This document shows positions 33,884 to 41,740 of a stretch of DNA of 64,000 nucleotides, piece after piece. The DNA is from Alphaproteobacteria bacterium (GTDB taxonomy: Bacteria; Pseudomonadota; Alphaproteobacteria; Caulobacterales; Hyphomonadaceae): assembly GCA_018830285.1 (NCBI GenBank), contig JAHJSB010000063.1, forward strand, positions 1-64,000, read 5' to 3'. Position 1 is the stretch's first letter. Every line of letters begins with the position of its first letter. The position numbers and the translations under genes were made by a program. The notes beneath the pieces were generated by a model. The model had not been told where the DNA came from and did not search any database. It saw only the letters and a program-made list of their open reading frames with translations.

Positions 33884-35215
33884 ATGCGCCGTCTGATTGT
33901 CCCTGCTCTCGCCGCACTGGGCGCCCTTGCCGCCTGCCAGCAGCATGACGCGCCCGCATCGGATGCGAACACACCCGGCGCGCTGGACGAACCGGCGCAG
34001 TATGCCCTTCCGGAACAGGAGGCCCAGCCTGTGCCCATGGCGGTGACCGAATTGGAAACGGCAGGAAAGCTTGCCCGCGGCAACAATCTCTTCGCCTGGT
34101 CGCTCTATGACGCGCTGGACGGCAAGCCCGGCAATGTCTTCGTCTCACCCGCCTCGGTGAGCGGTGCCTTTGCCCTCCTCTATCCGGGCGCCGCCGGCGA
34201 AACGGCCGATCACATGGCCACACTGTTCGGCTTTGATGCGGTCTCGCCCGACATGTTCCCGGGCGCCGAGCAGGCCCTCTCCGAGGCGGTCGTCAGCGAC
34301 ACCGACACGGCCAAGCTGACCATCGCCAATGCCGTCTGGCTGCGGCAGGGGTCCACATTGCAGGCGCCCTACCGCGCGGCCGTTGCAGACGCGATGAAGG
34401 CCAAGGTCGCACTGGTGGACTTCACCCAGCCTGCCGCCGCAGCCCGCCTGATCAATGACTGGGTGGAAGCCCACACTAACGACAAAATCAAGGACCTGAT
34501 CCCGCCCTCCGCGATCAAGCCGGGCCTTACCCAGCTGATCCTCACCAATGCCGTCTGGTTCAAGGCCGACTGGAAAAGCCCCTTCAAGGCGGAAGCGACC
34601 AGCGACGGCCCCTTTTACGCGCCCGGCGGCGAGATCACCGCGAAGCTGATGAACCAGACGCTGAAGAAGGCGCGTCACCTCTCCCGCGACGGCTATGCCG
34701 CGCTAGACCTCGACTACATGGGCGACGACTACGTTCTCACCGTGATCCTGCCGGATGCACAGGGCGGCCTGGCCGGTGTCGCAAATGCGATGACACCGGC
34801 CAGCTTTACCGGTCTGCTGGCCGACATGGACACCGCCGCTGAAAAGCGCGTGCATGTCGTCCTGCCCAAGGTGAAGATCGAGGCGGACTATCAGCTCAAT
34901 GATGTGATGATCGGCCTCGGCCTTGGCGACGCCTTCACGGCCGATGCGGATTTTTCGGGCTTGATCGAAGGCGCAGGCCCCGGTGACTTAATGATCAGCC
35001 AGGTGCTGCACAAGACCTTCCTCGAGATCGACGAAAAAGGCACCGAAGCGGCGGCCGCCACTGCGATCATCATGGAACGTGCCGCCATCATGGTGCCGGA
35101 GGAGGAACCGGTCGAATTCCGCGCCGACCACCCCTTCCTTATCGCCTTGCGGCACAAGCCGACGGGCACGGTCATGTTCATGGGCCGCGTGGAGGCGCCC
35201 CCGGCCGCCGAATAG
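33884..35215 (+). CDS. Serpin-family protease inhibitor, lipoprotein
   Basis: A 443-residue serpin with a lipoprotein signal (MRRLIVPALAALGALAAC, Cys18), so it is envelope-anchored. Serpin hallmarks include FVSPASVSGAFALLYPGA, ANAVWLRQGSTL, LILTNAVWFKADWKSPF and the C-terminal FRADHPFLIAL. The reactive-loop hinge EKGTEAAAATA (384-394) has small residues from P14 to P8, as in inhibitory serpins. Counting from P17 = Glu384 puts Ala400 at P1 and Arg399 at P2, so an elastase- or trypsin-like target is possible. Bacterial serpins are uncommon. The start at 33884 has AGAGGA upstream. Confidence 0.92.
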   Translation: MRRLIVPALAALGALAACQQHDAPASDANTPGALDEPAQYALPEQEAQPVPMAVTELETAGKLARGNNLFAWSLYDALDGKPGNVFVSPASVSGAFALLYPGAAGETADHMATLFGFDAVSPDMFPGAEQALSEAVVSDTDTAKLTIANAVWLRQGSTLQAPYRAAVADAMKAKVALVDFTQPAAAARLINDWVEAHTNDKIKDLIPPSAIKPGLTQLILTNAVWFKADWKSPFKAEATSDGPFYAPGGEITAKLMNQTLKKARHLSRDGYAALDLDYMGDDYVLTVILPDAQGGLAGVANAMTPASFTGLLADMDTAAEKRVHVVLPKVKIEADYQLNDVMIGLGLGDAFTADADFSGLIEGAGPGDLMISQVLHKTFLEIDEKGTEAAAATAIIMERAAIMVPEEEPVEFRADHPFLIALRHKPTGTVMFMGRVEAPPAAE

Positions 35216-35217
35216 GC

Positions 35218-35556
35218 CTAGCCCGCCTTCGTGACCTCAACGTCGACGATGCGGCCCTTTTTCTCGATCTTCTTGAGTTCGCGCTCGAGATACTTGACCT
35301 TGACCGTCTTGCGCACGTGCTTGGTGCGGCCCGTGCGTGTCTTCAGCGTGACGTCCAATTTGGCCATCTCGTCCGGTCCATCCAGTACGTCGCCGGTTGT
35401 CCGCACAGCCGTGCCGCCGACATAGACAACGCTCTTTCCGGCAACCTTCGTGGCGCCCACGGCAAGGCCGACCGGGACGGTGACGATTTTCGTCGCAACG
35501 CAAGCCGGCATTGCCAGCAGGAGCGGCGCAAGCAGGAGGGCCTGGTAGGTCTTCAT
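35218..35556 (-). CDS. Small basic hypothetical lipoprotein
   Basis: A 112-residue envelope protein with a lipoprotein-type signal (MKTYQALLLAPLLLAMPAC). A glycine/valine-rich stretch follows (VTVPVGLAVGATKVAGKSVVYVGG), then a very Lys/Arg-rich C-terminal half (HVRKTVKVKYLERELKKIEKK). Basic tails of this kind could associate with membrane phosphate groups or peptidoglycan. It converges on the serpin gene with only two bases between them. I do not recognise a family. Confidence 0.7.
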   Translation of the reverse strand: MKTYQALLLAPLLLAMPACVATKIVTVPVGLAVGATKVAGKSVVYVGGTAVRTTGDVLDGPDEMAKLDVTLKTRTGRTKHVRKTVKVKYLERELKKIEKKGRIVDVEVTKAG

Positions 35557-35625
35557 GGGCAGGTTCGCTTTCCGGTTCGATGGGAGCCTGGAGGACCCCT
35601 GTCCCGTTTCACAGTTAAATCCCGG

Positions 35626-37215
35626 TTAGCGCGCGAGCGCCTCATCGATCAGGCGAGCCGTATTGTCGATACCGTAAAGCGCCGCAAAGCTGCCGAAGCG
35701 TGGCCCCTGTTCCTGCCCCAGCAGGACTTCATATAGCGCCTTGAACCAGTCTCGCAGGTTTTCGAAACCGTGGTCCTTGCCAACGGAGAACGTCAGCGTC
35801 TGCAGGTTCTCGGGCGTCGGCTCTTCATCGAAAGCCTTCAGACGCGCCGAGAGGTCGACCATCGCCGAACGTTCCTGCTCGCTCGGCGCGCGGAACACTT
35901 TCGCGGGTAGTACGAAGTCGCGGTAATAGCGCATCGCATAGCCCGCGAGACTGTCGAGCAGCGGATGGGTCTCGGCAGAGGCTTCCGGCGCATAGCGCGA
36001 GATGAAGCCCCAGAGCTGGCTCTTGTCCTCGGGATTGGCCACCGCCACGAGGTTGAGCAGCAGTGCAAAACTGACCGGAACGTCCGCTTTCGGTGGATTG
36101 CCCGAATGGATGTGCCAGACCGGGTTTTCCAGCTGGCGCGCGGGCTCTTCATCCGGGTACTTCTCGAGGAAGGTCAAGTATTCGTCGACCGTTTTCGGGA
36201 TCACATCAAAATAGAGTTTCTTGGCGACGCGCGGCTTCTGGAACTGGAACAGCGACAGGCTCTCGTCCGGCGCATAGGCGCGCCACTCTTCGACAGAGAT
36301 GCCATTGCCCTTGGACTTGGAAATCTTCTCGCCCTTCTCGTCCAGGAACAGCTCGTAGACATATTGCTCCGGCGGGCGATGGCCGAGGATCTTGGCGATG
36401 CGGGAATAGATCGGCGCATTGGCCTGATGATCCTTGCCGAACATTTCAAAGTCGACGCCAAGCGCGGCCCAGCGCATGCCGAAATCCAGCTTCCACTGCA
36501 TCTTCACATGCCCGCCCGTGACCGGCAGCGTGATGTCCGTGCCATCTTCATCTTCAAACGTGACTTCGCCCTTGGCGGAATCGACATGTTTCATCGGCAC
36601 ATAGAGAACCCGGCCCGTGCTCGGCGAAATCGGCAGGAAGGGCGAATAGGTGGCCTGGCGTTCGGCGCCAAGCGTCGGCAGCATCACGGCCATGATCTCG
36701 TCGAACTTCTCGGCGGCGCGGCGCAGCATCGGGTCGAACCGGCCGGACTTGTAGCATTCCGTCGCCGAGACGAACTCGTACTGAAATCCGAACTGGTCGA
36801 GGAAGGCACAGAGTCGCGCATTCATGTGGGCGCCATAGGAGTCATGCGTCCCGAACGGATCCGGCACCGAGGTCAGCGGCTTCTGCAGGTAGGGCTCAAG
36901 GCTTTCCGGATTTGGCACGGTCGGCGGCACCTTGCGCATGCCGTCCATGTCATCCGAGATACAGATCAGGCGCGTCAGAATCTTGCCGCCTGTGAGCACC
37001 TCGAAGGCGTGGCGCACCATTGTCGTGCGCACCACTTCCCCGAACGTGCCGATATGCGGCAGGCCCGAGGGACCATAGCCGGTTTCGAAGACGACGGGGT
37101 CATCGGCCTTGCGCTCGCCCGCCCCGGCCTGATCATCGACCCGTTTCTTCAGCGCGCGCGCCAATTCAAACGGCCAGGCCTTGGCAGATTGGGCGAGCAT
37201 GGAGATGTCGGTCAT
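35626..37215 (-). CDS. lysK: Lysyl-tRNA synthetase, class I
   Basis: The archaeal-type class I LysRS, 529 residues, charging tRNA-Lys with lysine. The Rossmann HIGH motif is [19 protein letters not shown] (His54-Thr57) and the KMSKS loop reads KISKSKGNG (297-305), with a helical anticodon-binding domain after it. Alphaproteobacteria and spirochaetes characteristically use this class instead of class II LysS. The start at 37215 and length agree with the family. It is monocistronic and divergent from the iron-related bfd gene. Confidence 0.95.
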   Translation of the reverse strand: MTDISMLAQSAKAWPFELARALKKRVDDQAGAGERKADDPVVFETGYGPSGLPHIGTFGEVVRTTMVRHAFEVLTGGKILTRLICISDDMDGMRKVPPTVPNPESLEPYLQKPLTSVPDPFGTHDSYGAHMNARLCAFLDQFGFQYEFVSATECYKSGRFDPMLRRAAEKFDEIMAVMLPTLGAERQATYSPFLPISPSTGRVLYVPMKHVDSAKGEVTFEDEDGTDITLPVTGGHVKMQWKLDFGMRWAALGVDFEMFGKDHQANAPIYSRIAKILGHRPPEQYVYELFLDEKGEKISKSKGNGISVEEWRAYAPDESLSLFQFQKPRVAKKLYFDVIPKTVDEYLTFLEKYPDEEPARQLENPVWHIHSGNPPKADVPVSFALLLNLVAVANPEDKSQLWGFISRYAPEASAETHPLLDSLAGYAMRYYRDFVLPAKVFRAPSEQERSAMVDLSARLKAFDEEPTPENLQTLTFSVGKDHGFENLRDWFKALYEVLLGQEQGPRFGSFAALYGIDNTARLIDEALAR

Positions 37216-37311
37216 GTCGGTCAGGTTCCGTGGTTATTTCAAGCGCACAGCCTGTAGTCACAGGCCCGGCAGGGGTCAACTCGGACACAATGGCGATGGC
37301 GCAAAACGCGC

Positions 37312-37345
37312 TTGACAATCATTCGCATCTTGATGCAAATGGTTC
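37312..37345 (+). promoter_or_regulatory. Promoter and Fur-like site upstream of bfd
   Basis: TTGACA (37312-37317) is followed by AATCATTCGCATCTTGATGC, in which ATTCGCA (37321-37327) and TGCAAAT (37334-37340) form an imperfect inverted repeat with core GCATC-TT-GATGC. Overlap of a dyad with the promoter of an iron-storage gene suggests an iron-responsive repressor such as Fur. The match to a named consensus was not computed. Confidence 0.4.
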
Positions 37346-37347
37346 TC

Positions 37348-37548
37348 ATGATCATTTGTGTCTGCAACCGTATCAATTGTGCGAGCGTCCGCGCTGCGGT
37401 CGATGCTGGTGCGCGCAGCCCAAATGCCGTGCAGGCCCATCATGGCTGCAAGTTCAATTGCGGGAAATGCAGCTGTTCGATCGGCGAGATCATCTCCCAG
37501 GAAATGGACCTCAGGGCGCCATCACCGGCCCTCATCGCTGCCGAGTAA
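37348..37548 (+). CDS. bfd: Bacterioferritin-associated ferredoxin-like [2Fe-2S] protein
   Basis: A 66-residue protein of the BFD-like family that reduces ferric iron in bacterioferritin so it can be released. Four conserved cysteines are present: the N-terminal pair ICVCN and the C-terminal pair CGKCSC, spaced C-x-C ... C-x-x-C as in Bfd, with a further Cys in GCKFNC. The ATG at 37348 gives the usual N-terminus (MIICVCNRI); earlier ATG codons add hydrophobic residues over the operator-like site. It lies 147 bp before bfr on the same strand. Confidence 0.85.
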   Translation: MIICVCNRINCASVRAAVDAGARSPNAVQAHHGCKFNCGKCSCSIGEIISQEMDLRAPSPALIAAE

Positions 37549-37558
37549 TCCAGTGGAT

Positions 37559-37596
37559 TGAGACTGCGTTTCAGCCCCCGCTGAGACTGTGTCTCA
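37559..37596 (+). promoter_or_regulatory. Two tandem palindromes of TGA-N9-TCA form between bfd and bfr
   Basis: TGAGACTGCGTTTCA (37559-37573) and TGAGACTGTGTCTCA (37582-37596, perfect) have centres 23 bp apart, about two helical turns. Both fit TGA-N9-TCA, the form of the RirA iron-response box in rhizobia. They could be operators for bfr or a pair of RNA hairpins; the former is favoured by spacing and gene content. Confidence 0.5.
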
Positions 37597-37695
37597 CTTG
37601 CAGATGAACTTGTTTTTATTCGACAATTTCTTGCATTTGCCGCCGCATTCACCTATCCCGCGAACACACACATTTACCAAGAGCAGGAGAGCCCC

Positions 37696-38175
37696 ATGAA
37701 AGGCGACACCAAAGTCATCGAATTCCTGAACCTCTGTCTCAGGAACGAACTGACCGCGATCAACCAGTACTTCCTGCACGCGCGCATGCTCAAGGATTGG
37801 GGCGTCAGCAAGCTGGCCGAGCATGAGCACAAGGAGTCGATCGAGGAAATGCATCACGCCGACTGGCTGATCGAGCGCATCCTCTTCCTGGGTGGCCTGC
37901 CCAACCTGCAGGACCTCGGAAAGATCCATATCGGCGAAAGCGTTCACGAAATCCTCGAGTGCGACATGAAGATGGAAATGACGGCCATCCCGCTGCTCCG
38001 CGATGCCATGGAGCATGCAGAAAAGGTTCGCGACTATGTCAGCCGCGACCTGTTCGGCAAGATCCTCACCAATGAGGAAGAGCATGTCGATTATCTCGAA
38101 ACGCAATTCGACCTGATCGAACGCATCGGGATCGAGCGCTATACGATGCTGCAGTCGGAAGCCAATGGCAGCTAA
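37696..38175 (+). CDS. bfr: Bacterioferritin
   Basis: A 159-residue subunit of the 24-mer haem-containing ferritin that oxidises and stores iron. All ferroxidase ligands are present at canonical numbers: Glu18, Glu51, His54, Glu94, Glu127 and His130. The haem ligand Met52 is in EEMHHADWLIE. It should therefore be a complete, active Bfr. GAGCAGGAGAG lies upstream of the ATG. Together with bfd it forms an iron storage and release pair with operator-like palindromes between them. Confidence 0.96.
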   Translation: MKGDTKVIEFLNLCLRNELTAINQYFLHARMLKDWGVSKLAEHEHKESIEEMHHADWLIERILFLGGLPNLQDLGKIHIGESVHEILECDMKMEMTAIPLLRDAMEHAEKVRDYVSRDLFGKILTNEEEHVDYLETQFDLIERIGIERYTMLQSEANGS

Positions 38176-38184
38176 GAATCGACG

Positions 38185-39777
38185 TCAGAGGCTCAGGGGG
38201 CGGAACGACGCAGCCTGGGCCATGGCCCATTCATCAGCGAGCTTCGTGTCCTCCGGCGCATCCAGCAGCGCGTTCTCCTCAAGCAGGTCGTAAGCCCGGT
38301 GAGCCGGAAGCGTGATATCCTCTGTCACCCTGTGCATGATGTGGCGCGGCGTCAGTTCGGCCGGATGTTCGCACCCGGCGGCGCCCACGACTTCCATCAG
38401 CGCCTTCACCGTGTTGCGGTGGAAATTGTAGACCCGCTCTGCCTTGTCGGCGACGACCAGTCCGCGCTGGCGGCCCTTGTCCGTAGTCGCAATACCTGTC
38501 GGGCAGGTATTGTTGTGGCAGTTGAGCGACTGGATGCAGCCCAGCGAGAACATGAAGCCGCGCGCTGTGTTCACCCAGTCGGCGCCCAGCGCCATGGATG
38601 ATGCCAGCGCAAACGCGCTCGTCTGTTTGCCTGAACAAGCCAGGCGGACATGATCCTTGAGGCCTGTGCCGATCAGCGCATTGCGCGTCAGCACCAGGCC
38701 CTGGCGCAGTGGCGCGCCAACATGGTCCAGGAATTCCGCCGGCGCGGCGCCGGTGCCGCCTTCCCCGCCATCGACGACCATGAAGTCCGTGCGGATTCCG
38801 GTTTCCAGCATTGCCTTGCACAATGCGAGAATCTCCCAGCGGTTGCCGACGCAGAACTTGATGCCAACAGGCTTGCCGCCGGAGAGGTCCCGCAGGTGCG
38901 CCACGAACTCCATCATCTCGATCGGTGTGGAGAAGGCAGAATGCCCGGGTGGCGAGAAGCAGGTCTCGCCGATCGGAATGCCGCGTGTGGCAGCGATCTC
39001 CGCCGTCACCTTGGCGCCCGGCAACACGCCACCATGGCCCGGCTTGGCACCCTGGCTCAGCTTGATCTCGATCATCTTGATCTGAGGGTCCTTCGCGACG
39101 TCTTCGAACCGGGCCGCGTCAAACGTGCCATCGCTCGCGCGGCAGCCGAAATAGCCTGACCCGATTTCCCAGACGAGATCGCCTCCACCGGCGCGGTGGT
39201 ATCGCGACACGCCGCCCTCGCCGGTGTCGTGGTAAAAGCCACCCTTCTTCGCCCCGGTCGACAGCGCCTCGATCGCGTGCGCGCCAAGCGCCCCGAAACT
39301 CATCGCCGAGATGTTGAAAACGCTGGCCGAATAGGGCTGCGTCGTTCCGGGTGCGCCGACACGCACACGCGGACAGTCGCCTGCCGTGTGCTTGGCCGCG
39401 ATGGAATGCGCGAGCCATTCATAGGGCGGCTTGTCGATATCGAGCAGGCTGCCGAAGGGTTCGACCGAGGACACATTCTTTGCACGCCGATAGACAAGCG
39501 CGCGCTGTTCGTGATTGAACGGTCGTCCTTCTGTATCGCTCTCGACAATGTAGGATCGGAAGAAGGGACGCAGCTCTTCCGCCATCCACCTGATATGCGC
39601 AAGGATAGGAAAGTTGCGCCACAAGGTGTGGCGCCGCTGGAAAAAATCGTAGAGCCCAAGTAACACAAGGACGCCAAGTATGGCGGCCGCCGCACGCAAC
39701 CACACAACCGACTCTAAACCCAGCAGGCACAAGACGAACAGTGCGGAGATTGCGAGAAACGGAACAAAGCGCAGCAT
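38185..39777 (-). CDS. FMN-binding glutamate synthase family protein, membrane-anchored
   Basis: A 530-residue protein related to the central FMN domain of glutamate synthase (GltS-type barrel). Two N-terminal helices (MLRFVPFLAISALFVLCLL and AAAILGVLVLLGLYDFF) anchor it. The barrel motifs include AMSFGALGAHAIEALS, EIKLSQGAKPGHGG, DFMVVDGGEGGTGAAP and a Cys group in GCIQSLNCHNNTCPTGIAT that fits the 3Fe-4S site. It lacks the glutaminase domain, so it is not a full glutamate synthase; the true reaction of this family is unsettled. AGGGAG lies six bases before the ATG at 39777. Confidence 0.88.
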   Translation of the reverse strand: MLRFVPFLAISALFVLCLLGLESVVWLRAAAAILGVLVLLGLYDFFQRRHTLWRNFPILAHIRWMAEELRPFFRSYIVESDTEGRPFNHEQRALVYRRAKNVSSVEPFGSLLDIDKPPYEWLAHSIAAKHTAGDCPRVRVGAPGTTQPYSASVFNISAMSFGALGAHAIEALSTGAKKGGFYHDTGEGGVSRYHRAGGGDLVWEIGSGYFGCRASDGTFDAARFEDVAKDPQIKMIEIKLSQGAKPGHGGVLPGAKVTAEIAATRGIPIGETCFSPPGHSAFSTPIEMMEFVAHLRDLSGGKPVGIKFCVGNRWEILALCKAMLETGIRTDFMVVDGGEGGTGAAPAEFLDHVGAPLRQGLVLTRNALIGTGLKDHVRLACSGKQTSAFALASSMALGADWVNTARGFMFSLGCIQSLNCHNNTCPTGIATTDKGRQRGLVVADKAERVYNFHRNTVKALMEVVGAAGCEHPAELTPRHIMHRVTEDITLPAHRAYDLLEENALLDAPEDTKLADEWAMAQAASFRPLSL

Positions 39778-40081
39778 GTTGAACTCCCTGTAGTTTTTCC
39801 ACATGCTCAGCCTTGGGCCATGCACCCGGCATCGTCAACAAAGCGCATGCAGGCATGCGCGACACGCCTCATGCACCATGTCGAGAATCGCAAATCGCGA
39901 TCTGAATATTAATCTGCTTACAGATTTCTTCGGGAGAGACAGATGCAGCTCGTGCGCCTAAAGGGGGTTGGCAGGCTGCGAAAAAAACGGTCAGTGTGCC
40001 TGCGCGTGTCGAAATGATTCGAGATATTAGCTGCGTAAGACAAAAACCGCCCGCTTCCGGGCCCATTGAGGAGACAATCCC
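39778..40081. other. Divergent intergenic region with a CTTA-loop hairpin
   Basis: This 304-bp stretch lies between two divergent genes and carries leader and promoter sequences for both. Visible structure includes ATCGC/GCGAT near 39887-39901 and the hairpin AATCTG-CTTA-CAGATT at 39911-39926, which has a near-twin after the DUF2853 gene. No reading frame here looks real. Confidence 0.5.
39911..39926. repeat. CTTA-loop hairpin, upstream copy
   Basis: AATCTG-CTTA-CAGATT is a perfect 6-bp stem with a CTTA loop, 155 bp before the DUF2853 gene. Its twin at 40526-40541 differs by one compensated base pair. Confidence 0.55.
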
Positions 40082-40519
40082 ATGGCAAAAACAACCAAGC
40101 CAAAAACCAAGAAACCTGCTGCCGCCAAGAAGGCTGCGCCTGCACCAAAAATCGCTGCGCCCGCCAAGGCGCCATCAGCGAAAGAAGTGCTGATGGAAAA
40201 ATACATCGCCGACCTGAAAGAAAAAGTCGGCGAAGCCCGTCCTGACATGGCGCTGCTCGAAGCTGCCGTGAAAGCATCCGGCCCAACCATCTACAAATCC
40301 GACACGGCCACTATCGCAGCTTCCGACAAGGAAGAGCTCGCCCGCGTGCGCAAGGGCTTCGTCGCCAAGAAGCTCGGCGTCACGGATGAAGCCAAGGCAG
40401 ACGCCGGGATTGCAGCCGCCATTGCCGCTTATGGCAAGTCGGTTCGCGCCAAGCACCGCCCGGTGATGTACTATCTCATCGCCAAGGCCCTGAAAAAGGG
40501 TTCAGTCCTCAAGGGATAA
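40082..40519 (+). CDS. DUF2853 family protein with histone-H1-like tail
   Basis: A 145-residue protein. Residues 1-34 are Lys/Ala/Pro-rich (MAKTTKPKTKKPAAAKKAAP) like the tails of histone H1-type nucleoid proteins. Residues 35-145 match DUF2853, a small helical family of unknown function: EVLMEKYIADLKEK, ASGPTIYKSDTATIAASDKE, KKLGV, and the ending YYLIAKALKKG. Many family members lack such a tail, so DNA or RNA binding is a reasonable guess for this one. It sits between two matching hairpins and before a terminator. Confidence 0.82.
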   Translation: MAKTTKPKTKKPAAAKKAAPAPKIAAPAKAPSAKEVLMEKYIADLKEKVGEARPDMALLEAAVKASGPTIYKSDTATIAASDKEELARVRKGFVAKKLGVTDEAKADAGIAAAIAAYGKSVRAKHRPVMYYLIAKALKKGSVLKG

Positions 40520-40525
40520 GACTTC

Positions 40526-40541
40526 AATCCGCTTACGGATT
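40526..40541. repeat. CTTA-loop hairpin, downstream copy
   Basis: AATCCG-CTTA-CGGATT starts six bp after the DUF2853 stop. Compared with the upstream copy, a T-A pair has become C-G, so pairing is kept while sequence changed. Confidence 0.55.
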
Positions 40542-40546
40542 AAAAG

Positions 40547-40580
40547 AAGGCCGGGCTCAGCATTGCTGGCCCGGCTTTTT
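40547..40580 (+). terminator. Terminator after the DUF2853 gene
   Basis: GCCGGGC (40550-40556) and GCCCGGC (40569-40575) form a 7-bp stem followed by TTTTT. It also separates this gene from the convergent acyl-CoA dehydrogenase gene. Confidence 0.85.
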
Positions 40581-40601
40581 CATGTCTGGTGCCTGAAAAG
40601 A

Positions 40602-41738
40602 TCAGAATCCCTGCAGGCGTGCGTAGCGGTCGCGGTGCCAGCTGGCACCCCCATACAGGGCTTCCTGCACACGGGCGCGTTTCATGTAGAGGCCCGGATC
40701 AGCCACATCCGTCATGCCGATACCGCCATGCATCTGGACGCATTCATTCGATACGAGATGTACGAGTTCGCCGGCCTTTGCCTTCGCAAGGCTTGCCAGT
40801 TCGGCAACGTCGCCCTTGCCTGAATCAACGGCCGCCAAGGCGGCCGCCACGCAGGAGCGGGTCATCTCGATCTCTGTAAACATCTTCGCCGCGCGGTGCT
40901 GCATCGACTGGAACGAGCCGATCAGCTGGCCGAACTGTTTGCGGGATTGCAGGTATTCAAGCGTCATTTCGAATGCGGCGACGGACGATCCGAGCATTTC
41001 GGCTGCCATGCCGATGGCGGCGCGGTCGAGCACAGGCTCGAGCACATCGGCGCCTTCATCGACGGGTCCGAGCACTGCACCAGGTCCCACCATCACGTCA
41101 TCAAGTGTCACATGGGCTGCACCATGTGCATCAACGGTTCTGAGCTCCTGGACGGTAACGCCTTTCGCCTTGGCAGGCACGAGGAACAGCGTAATACCAT
41201 GACGGTCACCGGCCTCGCCGAACGTGCGCGCTACGACGATGAACATCTCCGCATCGTGGCCGCCCGGCACGAAGCGCTTCATGCCGTTCAGCGTATAGCC
41301 TTGGCCGTTGCTCTCGGCCTCGGTCGCCACATTCAGCGGCGAGAAATGCGCCGTCTCGTCGAGCGCGAGCGCGAACGTCGTCTCACCCGCCGCAATCCTT
41401 GGCAGCCATTCGGCCTGCATGGCCTTGCTGCCGCCCAGCTGGATGGCGGACGCGGCGATCAGGGCCGTCTGCAACAGCGGCGTCGCGGCGAGCGTGCGCC
41501 CCTGCGCCTCGAGGATCTGGCCGAGGCCGACAAGGCCGAAATGTTCGCCGCCCGGCTCATCGGGAATGATGACACCGAAGAAGCCGAGCTCGGCCAGCTT
41601 CTTGCGGGTGCCCGCATCATGGCCGTTGGCGCCCTTGTCGCGCAGGGCACGCAAGTGGGTCACTGGCAATTCATCGCGCACGAACGCGAGGGCCGTGTCG
41701 CGCAGCATTTCCTGGTCTTCAGTGAGTACGAAAGTCAT
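40602..41738 (-). CDS. Acyl-CoA dehydrogenase family protein (shorter subunit)
   Basis: A 378-residue FAD-dependent acyl-CoA dehydrogenase-fold protein. It begins MTFVLTEDQEMLRDTALAFV. The middle domain contains FALALDETAHFSPLNV in place of the usual flavin-contact loop. The C-terminal domain has ECVQMHGGIGMTDVADPGLYMKRA. The usual Y-x-G-T-S-E end region reads YGGASWHRDRYA, so the active-site set may be incomplete. The gene follows a longer dehydrogenase gene by two bases in the same operon, as in heteromeric pairs known from steroid degradation. Confidence 0.88.
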   Translation of the reverse strand: MTFVLTEDQEMLRDTALAFVRDELPVTHLRALRDKGANGHDAGTRKKLAELGFFGVIIPDEPGGEHFGLVGLGQILEAQGRTLAATPLLQTALIAASAIQLGGSKAMQAEWLPRIAAGETTFALALDETAHFSPLNVATEAESNGQGYTLNGMKRFVPGGHDAEMFIVVARTFGEAGDRHGITLFLVPAKAKGVTVQELRTVDAHGAAHVTLDDVMVGPGAVLGPVDEGADVLEPVLDRAAIGMAAEMLGSSVAAFEMTLEYLQSRKQFGQLIGSFQSMQHRAAKMFTEIEMTRSCVAAALAAVDSGKGDVAELASLAKAKAGELVHLVSNECVQMHGGIGMTDVADPGLYMKRARVQEALYGGASWHRDRYARLQGF

Positions 41739-41740
41739 GA

